The notes under the pieces were generated by a model. It was not told the origin of the DNA, did no database searches, and was given only the letters and a program-made list of their open reading frames with translations. This document shows, piece after piece, positions 41,392 through 48,415 of a DNA stretch of 64,000 nt. The position numbers and the translations under genes were made by a program. Within the stretch, counting starts at the first letter, position 1. Every line of letters starts with the position of its first letter. Where the stretch lies: contig JBAZTX010000001.1 of assembly GCA_041661725.1 (NCBI GenBank), forward strand, positions 124,001 through 188,000. Direction: 5' to 3'. The DNA is from MWCR01 sp041661725 (GTDB taxonomy: Bacteria; Patescibacteriota; Patescibacteriia; 2-12-FULL-60-25).

Positions 41392-41508
41392 TCAGAGCAA
41401 CCTTACCAGCTCTTCCGCCGTTGTGGCAACCTTCCTTTCGAGTTCAAACGAGAATTGGTGAATTTGGTCTTTGTATTTTTTCGATCCGCAGATGGCGACT
41501 GTACGCAT
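41392..41508 (-). pseudogene. 38-codon frame resembling a truncated deoxyribosyltransferase-like gene
   Basis: Encodes MRTVAICGSKKYKDQIHQF followed by a short helical tail ending EELVRLL. The AICGS opening matches the start of the 38629-39078 protein and its superfamily, but everything after the first strand and helix is missing. It sits 5 bp after rsmI and 5 bp before the metallopeptidase gene, so it is translated-looking and in register with the operon. Either a decayed copy or a genuine small protein; the remnant explanation is favoured. Confidence 0.45.
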
Positions 41509-41513
41509 ATTCT

Positions 41514-42227
41514 TTAATTGATGTTGTATTTCTTCGGTGCAACGATAATCACCGCTTCGCCTTTGTCGCTGGTGGTTTTTATTGCTTCCAAAACTTCCGC
41601 CGCGGTGCCGCGATACAGGGTTTCGTATAGCTTGGTCAGTTCGCGACCGACGAATATCAGCCGTCCTCGAACGTCCTTGGAACGTCCTGAAGCGTCCTCG
41701 GACGTCATGACCAGTGATTCGAGAGCTTTGATAAGGCGATGCGTTGATTCGAAAAAGATGGTCGCTTCGTCGCGCTCGGCAACCTCTTTAAAAAAAGTTT
41801 GGCGTCCTTTTTTGTGAGGTGCGAAACCAAGATAAACAAAGTGCTCCATTGGAAATCCGCAGACCGAGATCGCCGCAGTCAAGGCCGATGCGCCGGGGAT
41901 TGGAATGACGGCGATCCCCTCTTTCAATGCTTGTTCAACGAGTTTGCCTCCGGGATCGTTTACTCCGGGCGTGCCGGCGTCGGAAACGTAAGCGATGTTT
42001 TCGCCTTTCAACAGACGGGAGACGACAGATGATAGACGTCCATCGTTTGCGTGTTGGTTAATGGCCAGCAGGGTCTTTTTGACGTTGATTGAGGCAAGAA
42101 GTTTGGAAGTGACTCTGGTGTCCTCGCAGACGATAACGTCAACTGCTTCAAATGTCTCTTTCGCGCGAATCGTCAGGTCCTTAAGGTTGCCGATCGGCGT
42201 CGCTACGATATATAAACTGCCTTGCAT
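41514..42227 (-). CDS. rsmI: 16S rRNA (cytidine1402-2'-O)-methyltransferase
   Basis: SAM-dependent tetrapyrrole-methylase-fold enzyme modifying the ribosomal P site. Motifs: LYIVATPIGNLKDLT, CEDTRVTSKLL, VSDAGTPGVNDPG, and FFESTHRL. The segment before FVGRELTKLYE is about ten residues longer than usual and is encoded by a 10-bp tandem array (41662-41710). First gene of a minus-strand operon; it diverges from a lipoprotein gene across a large inverted repeat. Confidence 0.95.
   Translation of the reverse strand: MQGSLYIVATPIGNLKDLTIRAKETFEAVDVIVCEDTRVTSKLLASINVKKTLLAINQHANDGRLSSVVSRLLKGENIAYVSDAGTPGVNDPGGKLVEQALKEGIAVIPIPGASALTAAISVCGFPMEHFVYLGFAPHKKGRQTFFKEVAERDEATIFFESTHRLIKALESLVMTSEDASGRSKDVRGRLIFVGRELTKLYETLYRGTAAEVLEAIKTTSDKGEAVIIVAPKKYNIN
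41662..41710. repeat. ~10-bp tandem array inside rsmI
   Basis: Five copies of CGTC(C/A)TNNGA-like units, with CGTC at 41662, 41672, 41683, 41693 and 41703. In frame, adding roughly ten residues to a surface loop. Confidence 0.75.
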
Positions 42228-42282
42228 AATGATGTGACTTTATCACTGATTCGTTATGTTCGCCACTGTTGGTATTTTAGCC

Positions 42283-42398
42283 TAACTCACTCTAACTCTC
42301 CCTTACCCAAGGGAGAGAACCTCATCATCCTCGTGTTGTTGAGCGATTCAGCATCCGGCAGAACCCTCTCTTGGGTAAGAGAGGGCAGGGTGAGTTAT
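42283..42398. repeat. large inverted repeat (CTCCCTTACCCAAGGGAGAG family)
   Basis: Left arm TAACTCACTCTAACTCTCCC...CCCAAGGGAGAG (42283-42317) pairs with CTCTCTTGGG...GGGTGAGTTA (42366-42397). It separates rsmI from the divergent lipoprotein gene. A related GC-rich pair lies in frame inside dnaX. Confidence 0.8.
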
Positions 42399-42411
42399 GC
42401 CTATCAACTCT

Positions 42412-42422
42412 TATGCTATAAT
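42412..42422 (+). promoter_or_regulatory. extended -10 promoter, probably leaderless
   Basis: TGCTATAAT: perfect TATAAT (42417-42422) with the TGn extension. The ATG of the next gene is only 6 bp away, so the mRNA would start at or next to its start codon. Confidence 0.7.
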
Positions 42423-42428
42423 ACCCAC

Positions 42429-43193
42429 ATGCAAAAACCGTTTATCTTGGCTTTGAGTTTGATGGCGTTTTTGGGTGCCGGATGCGCGTCGCAAACGCCG
42501 CAAACAAGATTGACTCCAAAAACTCCGACTTTAAACTTGTTGTCGCCGGGTTTGTATTCAACCACAACAGCTTCTAAACTCAGTGCTATCGGCGAAACGG
42601 ATGCAGATGTCGTATATCTCGGTGAAACGCCGAACGAGGTCAAAGATGGAAAGTTCGACATTGAACTCGACATTAAAGAAGGTAAAAACGAATTTCCACT
42701 CTCCGTCGGCAACGGTATAGTGACTTCGACGATGAAGATTGTTGTCGATAGGGTCGCTGAACCGGAATCGGCGAAAGACCAAGGATCAAAGACTGATGAC
42801 GAAAGATTAAGGACGAATAACAAAACTGTTCCCGGCAAGTTGCCGTCGGGTATGACGGATCAAGCGGCGACGCCAAAAGCGGCAGATAGCTCCGTACCGG
42901 TAAGTTTTTCGGACAGCGAAATGCATCTGACGATTACCCAATCTCAATACGGCGCAGAATTGAGTTGGGGAAAAGCAGTCGAGCCTTTTCAATCTTACGT
43001 CTTGGTAAAGTCGGCAACCGATCCATCGCTTTACTTTCCTAAAGTGTTTTGGTTTAAAGCGATCACCAGCATAGATACGCGCTCTTGGACGGACAAAGAT
43101 CTTAAGTCCGGCAAAACGTATTATCGCGTTTGCAAAATAAAGCCCGATCAATCAGTGACTTGCGGCAGCGTAGCTTCCATAACGAAACAATAA
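42429..43193 (+). CDS. lipoprotein with fibronectin-like repeats, unknown function
   Basis: A 254-aa exported lipoprotein: signal MQKPFILALSLMAFLGAGC with the acylated cysteine at about 19. Two beta-rich modules follow; the first (LSPGLYSTTTASKLSAIGE) ends near residue 110, and the second (LTITQSQYGAELSWGKAVEP) resembles a fibronectin III or Ig-like domain, ending in KTYYRVCKIKPD. Between them lies a hydrophilic linker of repeat origin (42772-42832). Probable cell-surface adhesion or scaffolding role, by inference. It is 9 bp upstream of another envelope protein. Confidence 0.75.
   Translation: MQKPFILALSLMAFLGAGCASQTPQTRLTPKTPTLNLLSPGLYSTTTASKLSAIGETDADVVYLGETPNEVKDGKFDIELDIKEGKNEFPLSVGNGIVTSTMKIVVDRVAEPESAKDQGSKTDDERLRTNNKTVPGKLPSGMTDQAATPKAADSSVPVSFSDSEMHLTITQSQYGAELSWGKAVEPFQSYVLVKSATDPSLYFPKVFWFKAITSIDTRSWTDKDLKSGKTYYRVCKIKPDQSVTCGSVASITKQ
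42772..42832. repeat. GACGAAAGA-type simple repeat inside the lipoprotein gene
   Basis: Degenerate units such as GAAAGACCAAGGATCAAAGAC and GACGAAAGATTAAGGACGAA, quoted in part: CAAAGACTGATGACGAAAG. The same family lies on the other strand in gmk (51613-51662). Confidence 0.7.
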
Positions 43194-43202
43194 ACTTATA
43201 TG

Positions 43203-43967
43203 ATGCGTAAATACTTAATATGGCTCGTTGCCGGGCCTGTAATTGTTCTTGGAGCCTTGCTTGGCTGGAACTACATGCACAAACAAGCTTTAGCCCAAAA
43301 GGCTTTGGCAGATGCGCAAGCAGCCGAACTCAAAGATATGCCATTTTTACCTTCGGACGCTGCTGCGGAAGTTGATAAAGACGCGCAAAACCGCCAAGTG
43401 CTTGCCAATGCAATCAAAAAATTCAGAGCAGCAAAAAGTTTTCGCACTTCGATAACTCAAACTTCCGCTAATGGAACAATCACCGGGGTTGTCGAGTATG
43501 TCAAACCTTTAAGACTGCATGCAGTATTAAAAACCGATGATAAAAAAACACTTGAGTTAATAATTGTGGGCGAAACGGTCTACGTCAGAACTTCGACAAA
43601 CTCCTGGGAAATGTCTAACGATGCTTTTGCAAAAGACTTCGGTCGCAGTTTTTTTGCTTCCATGTTGATCACGGACGATTCGATCGCATCTTTTGGAATC
43701 GCAGACGATGCCCCGATTGCTTTGCAGGCGAACACTCAAAAAAGATGTACTGCTTTTAAAACTCAATACAAACAAGACGACAAGATGCTGGATATGAGCT
43801 TCTGTCTCGACAGCACCGGTTCAATCGCCGGCATGACGACGAAGGTTAAGGACGGAGAGATAGATTCCAGTTATACGGATTACAACGATTTGTTCTCCAT
43901 AGAGAGGCCGATGATGCCGTTGCTCACTCCCGATAAACCGGGTGCAGCAACAAGTACAGCTCAATAA
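43203..43967 (+). CDS. membrane-anchored LolA/LppX-like protein
   Basis: A 254-aa protein with one N-terminal membrane helix (about 4-22, YLIWLVAGPVIVLGALLGW) and an extracellular domain. Residues 75-220 (FRAAKSFRTSITQTSANG, LELIIVGETVYVRT, GEIDSSYTDYND) follow the half-barrel pattern of LolA/LppX-type lipid-binding proteins; two cysteines (RCTAF and MSFCLD) could form a disulphide. Ligand unknown. It is probably co-transcribed with the lipoprotein 9 bp upstream. Confidence 0.6.
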   Translation: MRKYLIWLVAGPVIVLGALLGWNYMHKQALAQKALADAQAAELKDMPFLPSDAAAEVDKDAQNRQVLANAIKKFRAAKSFRTSITQTSANGTITGVVEYVKPLRLHAVLKTDDKKTLELIIVGETVYVRTSTNSWEMSNDAFAKDFGRSFFASMLITDDSIASFGIADDAPIALQANTQKRCTAFKTQYKQDDKMLDMSFCLDSTGSIAGMTTKVKDGEIDSSYTDYNDLFSIERPMMPLLTPDKPGAATSTAQ

Positions 43968-43973
43968 ACTCCC

Positions 43974-44062
43974 CTCCGTCATTGCGAGCGCAGTTGGACG
44001 GAGCGCGGCAATCTCCCCTCCGGTCTTCATCTTGTCATTCTTGCGTAGGCGAGAATCCATCC
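43974..44062. repeat. dispersed repeat cluster between convergent genes
   Basis: A GTCATTGCGAGCGCAGTTGG copy is followed by GTCATTCTTGCGTAGGCGAG, a second family. It overlaps the 3' end of the minus-strand gene and encodes its tail (SPTQE). Confidence 0.8.
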
Positions 44063-44847
44063 CCTCCGGTGCGTTGCAATTTAGCTGGTAAAAGAGAGAA
44101 GGTAAAATATAAAATCGCAATTACGCACGGGACGATAACGAAACTCATCGAGAGTTTGTAAGCCGTCAAACAAGCGAGCGAAGTTAAGGCGAGCAAAGAG
44201 ATTGATAGCGATGCGTGCTTGTCAGTGGTTTCAAAATCCATGAGTTTTGCAATGTATATCGTCGCGTAAGAAGCAACGAACGCGGTTAAAAACCAACCCA
44301 GCATTCCCGTCAAAGGCACGCCGTAAAATCCACCGGTAAAAGACCAAGTTTGAGAAGTGGTGATGTTTAAGATCGGTTCGATGATAACAGCGCTCAGTAA
44401 AACGAACAATCCGGTATCAAAAGCCCAAGCAAAAATTGTTTTGGGATCGTGCATGTTTTTATTTGGCCGCATAAGCATCAATCCCGAAGCGATAATTGTT
44501 GTCCAAAAAACAGGAATGGGCCAAGCTATGTTTAAAGGAAGTCTCCAGCCCAAGATGTCGTTGTAAGTAACAAAACCGAACGGCCATCCCCTGAATTGAT
44601 TCAAAACATGGGCGCCAAATACGAGCGCAAGCAGCGTGGCAAGACAAACGGCGGTTTTAAAAATCCCAAACTCTTTGATGTACAGGCTGGAAATGTAAAA
44701 AGCTGCTAAAATCGTGCCCAGACCAATGCCCCAAAAGGATGTGATGCCTATCGGTGCAACAAAAGACTGGATAAAACCCCAGCAGATCAATAAAACAAGT
44801 AAAATGAACGAAATTTTGGCTAATCTATTTGTTTTTAGGTAGTCCAT
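44035..44847 (-). CDS. CruF-like (DUF422) carotenoid-pathway membrane protein
   Basis: A 270-aa polytopic protein with seven or eight hydrophobic helices. The hallmark segment FYGVPLTGMLGWFLTAF near residue 165 fits the DUF422 family, which includes the carotenoid hydratase CruF. Whether it acts on a carotenoid is doubtful, as no other carotenoid gene is in the window. The ATG at 44847 (MDYLKTNRLAK) is preferred over 44961, whose added residues are encoded by repeat-like DNA. The C-terminal GDGFSPTQE is likewise derived from a dispersed repeat. Confidence 0.75.
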   Translation of the reverse strand: MDYLKTNRLAKISFILLVLLICWGFIQSFVAPIGITSFWGIGLGTILAAFYISSLYIKEFGIFKTAVCLATLLALVFGAHVLNQFRGWPFGFVTYNDILGWRLPLNIAWPIPVFWTTIIASGLMLMRPNKNMHDPKTIFAWAFDTGLFVLLSAVIIEPILNITTSQTWSFTGGFYGVPLTGMLGWFLTAFVASYATIYIAKLMDFETTDKHASLSISLLALTSLACLTAYKLSMSFVIVPCVIAILYFTFSLLPAKLQRTGGDGFSPTQE

Positions 44848-44954
44848 AATCTTAAAGATTGCCACGCTGCGTCCAACTCCGCTCGCAATGACAAAGCTGA
44901 TAAATGATAGACAAAATGCGCCGCAAAAGCAATCCACAGGCAACGGCCTGACAG

Positions 44955-44983
44955 TTGCCAAAACGATAATCTCATGATATAAA
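44955..44983 (+). promoter_or_regulatory. sigma-70 promoter of clpB
   Basis: TTGCCA (44955-44960), 17-bp spacer, TATAAA (44978-44983). The transcription start should fall at the left edge of the CIRCE element. Confidence 0.8.
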
Positions 44984-44986
44984 TAT

Positions 44987-45013
44987 TTAGCACTCTCATG
45001 CTTAGAGTGCTAA
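44987..45013 (+). promoter_or_regulatory. CIRCE operator (HrcA binding site)
   Basis: TTAGCACTC-N9-GAGTGCTAA, a perfect match to the consensus controlling inverted repeat of chaperone expression. It begins 3 bp after the -10 box and ends 6 bp before the clpB ATG, so bound HrcA would block transcription until heat shock. Confidence 0.97.
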
Positions 45014-45019
45014 CCAAAT

Positions 45020-47683
45020 ATGATGCCACAAAATTTTACCACAAAGAGCCAAGAAGCCCTTCAGCTAGCTCATCAAATAGCTCAAGAAAACGGACAACAG
45101 GCGCTGGAGCCTGTGCATTTGGCGTTGGCTTTGCTTGCGCAGGAAGGCAGCGTCGTCCCCTCTTTGCTCAAAAAACTGCAGGTTGATGCAGCACGGTTGC
45201 ATACGGATTTGGAATTTTTATTGCAGCATATTCCAAAAGTGTCTTCATCCGTCGGCAATGTCGGGCAAATATACTTTAGTCAGGAGCTGGCAAAAATTAT
45301 CGTGCAGTCAGAAAAGGCTGCGCAATTTTTTAAAGATGAATATATATCAACGGAGCATTTGTTTATGGCTCTGGCGGATTCGCCAACCGAGGTCGGCGCG
45401 ATCTTAAACAAACAAGGCGTTGTTGTTGAAGCCGTGCTGGCCGCGCTTAAAGATCTTCGCGGTAACGTGACGGTTGATTCTCCGGAACCCGAATCAAAGT
45501 ATCAGGCCTTGGCAAAATATTCGCGAAACTTGACCGAGCTTGCCAGGCAGGAAAAACTCGATCCTGTGATCGGCCGCGACGAAGAGATCCGGCGCGTGAT
45601 GCAAGTGCTGACTCGCAGAACAAAAAATAATCCCGTATTGATCGGCGAAGCCGGAGTCGGCAAAACGGCGATCGTGGAAGGTTTGGCGCAGCGCATTGTT
45701 GCCGGCGACGTGCCGGACACTCTGCGCGACAAAGACGTGGTCTCTCTTGATCTCGGCGCTTTGGTAGCCGGTACAAAATTTCGCGGCGAGTTTGAAGAAA
45801 GATTAAAAGCTTTGCTTAAAGAAGTTCAGGAAAGCCACGGAAAAGTCATTCTTTTTATCGACGAACTGCATACTTTGGTGGGCGCAGGCGCAACCGGCGA
45901 AGGCGGATCCATGGACGCGTCCAACTTGCTTAAGCCGACGTTAGCTCGCGGTGAACTAAGAGCCGTAGGTGCGACGACCGTTAAAGAATACAGACGATAC
46001 ATCGAAAAAGATGCGGCTCTCGAACGCCGCTTTCAGCCGATCATGGTTGAAGAACCTAATGAAGAAGATGCAATCGCGATTTTGCGCGGCATTAAAGATA
46101 AGTACGAACTGCATCACGGCGTGCGCATCACGGACGCGGCTTTAATTTCGTCCGTCAAACTCTCGGTGCGTTATATTACGGACAGGTTCTTGCCTGATAA
46201 AGCTGTTGACTTGATCGACGAAGCCGCTTCGGGTCTTTGCATGCAAATCGGTTCCATGCCCGAAGAATTGGATAAACTTAAGCGCGAGATGATCAAGCTT
46301 GAGATAGAAAAGCGCACTTTGGTTAAAGAGGAAGATAAAGATTCTAAAGATCGTCTTAAAGTTTTGGACAAGCATCTTTCTGAAATCCGTGAAAAGTCTG
46401 ACGAATTGGAATTGGCATGGAAAGCCGAGAAAGAAGTTTTGACTGCCAGTCGAGTTGCCAAACAAGAGGTCGAGAAGCTTAAGAGTCAGGCTGAAATCGC
46501 GGAACGCCGAGGAGATTTGGAACAGGTTTCGGAAATAAGATACGGTCAATTGCCGGAAAAAGAAAAAGAGCTGAAGCGTTTGGAACACAAGCTTAAACAG
46601 CTGCAAGGCAAACGCGGTTTGTTGCGCGACGCCGTTACAGAAGAGGATGTTGCCGGCGTTGTCAGCCGTTGGACGCATATCCCGGTCTCCCGCATGTTGG
46701 AAGGTGAAGCCAAGAAATTGGCCAATTTGGAGGCGGAACTTGCCAAGCGCGTAGTCGGTCAAAAAGAAGCGGTTCACGCCGTGGCGAACGCCATAAGACG
46801 TTCCAGAGCCGGTCTTTCGGAGCCCAAGCGCCCCATTGGCTCGTTCCTTTTTCTCGGTCCTACCGGAGTAGGCAAAACCGAGCTGGCCAAAGCTTTGGCT
46901 GAATCCATGTTTGACGATGAAAACGCCATAATCCGTTTGGATATGAGTGAATACGGCGAACGTCATGCTGTTTCGCGCATGATCGGTTCGCCGCCGGGCT
47001 ATGTCGGCTACGAAGAAGGCGGACAGCTTACCGACAAGATTCGTCGTCAGCCCTACTCCGTTGTCTTGCTCGACGAAGTGGAAAAAGCGCATCCCGAAGT
47101 CTTCAATACTTTGCTTCAAGTTTTGGACGACGGCCGCATGACGGATGGCAAAGGCCGCACGGTTAGCTTTAAGAATGCCGTTATTATCATGACTTCCAAC
47201 ATCGGCTCGGATATGATTTTGGATTTTGGCACAAAATCAAACGTGATTGGTTTTACCGACGGCGCAAGATCCAGAAGCAAAGAAAAAGATGAAAGCGACA
47301 TTAAAGTAAAAATAATGGAATTGTTGCGCGAGGCTTTTCGTCCGGAATTTTTGAACAGAGTTGACGAGACGATCGTCTTCCACGCTTTGTCGAAAGAAGA
47401 TCTACGCGAGATCGTCGATTTGCAACTCAAAGACGTCGTCAAGCGTTTGGAAGATAAAAAAATAACAGTAAATTTCAGCGCCGAGTCAAAGGATTTGCTG
47501 GCGGATAAAGGATATGATCCGGCATACGGCGCAAGGCCGCTCAAGAGAGCTATCCAAGATTTGATTCTCGACGAGCTTTCGCTCAAAATAATCGAGGGCG
47601 AAGTTAAAGAAAACGACACGGTCGAGGTAAACGTAAAATCCGGTAAAATTGTTTACAAAGTGATGCAAACGGTGAACGGATAA
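45020..47683 (+). CDS. clpB: ATP-dependent disaggregase ClpB
   Basis: Hexameric AAA+ chaperone that resolubilises aggregates with DnaK. The 887-aa protein has an N-terminal double Clp domain (1-150), AAA1 with Walker A GEAGVGKTA and FIDELHTLVG, a long coiled-coil M domain (about 410-540), and AAA2 with GPTGVGKTE and SVVLLDEVEKAHP. The M-domain length distinguishes it from ClpC/ClpA. ATG 45020 or the adjacent ATG 45023 may be used; neither has a ribosome site. Regulated by the CIRCE element directly upstream. Confidence 0.96.
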   Translation: MMPQNFTTKSQEALQLAHQIAQENGQQALEPVHLALALLAQEGSVVPSLLKKLQVDAARLHTDLEFLLQHIPKVSSSVGNVGQIYFSQELAKIIVQSEKAAQFFKDEYISTEHLFMALADSPTEVGAILNKQGVVVEAVLAALKDLRGNVTVDSPEPESKYQALAKYSRNLTELARQEKLDPVIGRDEEIRRVMQVLTRRTKNNPVLIGEAGVGKTAIVEGLAQRIVAGDVPDTLRDKDVVSLDLGALVAGTKFRGEFEERLKALLKEVQESHGKVILFIDELHTLVGAGATGEGGSMDASNLLKPTLARGELRAVGATTVKEYRRYIEKDAALERRFQPIMVEEPNEEDAIAILRGIKDKYELHHGVRITDAALISSVKLSVRYITDRFLPDKAVDLIDEAASGLCMQIGSMPEELDKLKREMIKLEIEKRTLVKEEDKDSKDRLKVLDKHLSEIREKSDELELAWKAEKEVLTASRVAKQEVEKLKSQAEIAERRGDLEQVSEIRYGQLPEKEKELKRLEHKLKQLQGKRGLLRDAVTEEDVAGVVSRWTHIPVSRMLEGEAKKLANLEAELAKRVVGQKEAVHAVANAIRRSRAGLSEPKRPIGSFLFLGPTGVGKTELAKALAESMFDDENAIIRLDMSEYGERHAVSRMIGSPPGYVGYEEGGQLTDKIRRQPYSVVLLDEVEKAHPEVFNTLLQVLDDGRMTDGKGRTVSFKNAVIIMTSNIGSDMILDFGTKSNVIGFTDGARSRSKEKDESDIKVKIMELLREAFRPEFLNRVDETIVFHALSKEDLREIVDLQLKDVVKRLEDKKITVNFSAESKDLLADKGYDPAYGARPLKRAIQDLILDELSLKIIEGEVKENDTVEVNVKSGKIVYKVMQTVNG

Positions 47684-47715
47684 ACCAATAAAATTAAAGA
47701 CGTTCTCGTATAAAA

Positions 47716-47740
47716 AGAGACGCCCTCGGAGGGCGTCTCT
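47716..47740. terminator. strong hairpin between clpB and the convergent YtxH gene
   Basis: AGAGACGCCCT-CGG-AGGGCGTCTCT, perfect 11-bp stem, without an immediate T run on either strand. It probably stops or stabilises the convergent transcripts; it also looks like a member of a dispersed hairpin family. Confidence 0.6.
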
Positions 47741-47753
47741 ACGTATAAACGGG

Positions 47754-48089
47754 TTATTTTTTTGCTTTATACTCTTTTTCGATTTCCTTCCATTTGCTCA
47801 TCAAGAAATCCTTGATTTCGGGAACTTCTTTGGCATTGATATCCTTTGTCTTGGTGTAATACATCATCAACTTTTCGACGATTTCTTCGTAACGTTCCTT
47901 GGTAAGGTTCTTGGTATTGTTAAGCTCTTTCATGAGCTTCTTTTGCAGCTCCATAGCCTTCTTTTCGGCTTGGTGCAACATCTTCTTACCTTTCGGCGTG
48001 TTTAAATAATAAGCCGTAATAACGCCCATTGCGGCGCCGGCTATCAAACCTGCGGCGGCAAGTCCGCCAGTAGTCTTTTTGGAAGGCAT
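47754..48089 (-). CDS. YtxH-domain protein
   Basis: A 111-aa protein with a glycine/alanine-rich membrane helix (GLAAAGLIAGAAMGVITAYY, about residues 8-27) and a charged coiled coil after LNTPKGKKML, the layout of general-stress YtxH proteins. Its function is not well established; envelope association is inferred from the helix. Confidence 0.75.
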   Translation of the reverse strand: MPSKKTTGGLAAAGLIAGAAMGVITAYYLNTPKGKKMLHQAEKKAMELQKKLMKELNNTKNLTKERYEEIVEKLMMYYTKTKDINAKEVPEIKDFLMSKWKEIEKEYKAKK

Positions 48090-48099
48090 ACAATTTTAA

Positions 48100-48370
48100 T
48101 TATGAATTAAGAATTATGAATTAAGAATTTTTCCTTTGTCATTGCGAGGAGTCATCGACGAAGCAATCTCCCCCTCCGTCATTGCGAGCGCAGTCAGACG
48201 GAGCGCGGCAATCTTCCCTTCCGTCATCTCGACCGCAAACCCTTTCCTCCCTGTCATCTCGACCGCAACGTAGTGAAGTGGAGAGATCCCTTATAAAACC
48301 ATGGCGCTGTTCAACAAGGGATTCCTCGACTTCGTGCCTTTTGTTTGGGCACTACGCTCGGAATGACAAA
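48100..48370. repeat. large dispersed repeat cluster upstream of pgi's 3' side
   Basis: An AT-rich ATTATGAATTAAGAATT run, then four GTCATTGCGAG/GTCATCTCGACCG units and a closing inverted unit CTACGCTCGGAATGACAAAA. Nothing coding is credible in these ~270 bp. It is the densest copy cluster of the family found at 2404, 4884, 19011 and 43974. Confidence 0.85.
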
Positions 48371-48415
48371 ATTGACTTTGTTATTATAGCATATTTCTTG
48401 CTTGTTGGAGTGTTT

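Noticed and set aside
46142..47119. A 325-codon open frame antisense to clpB
   Set aside because: Mirror of a highly conserved coding region; codon pattern and conservation belong to clpB on the plus strand, and there is no promoter or ribosome site.
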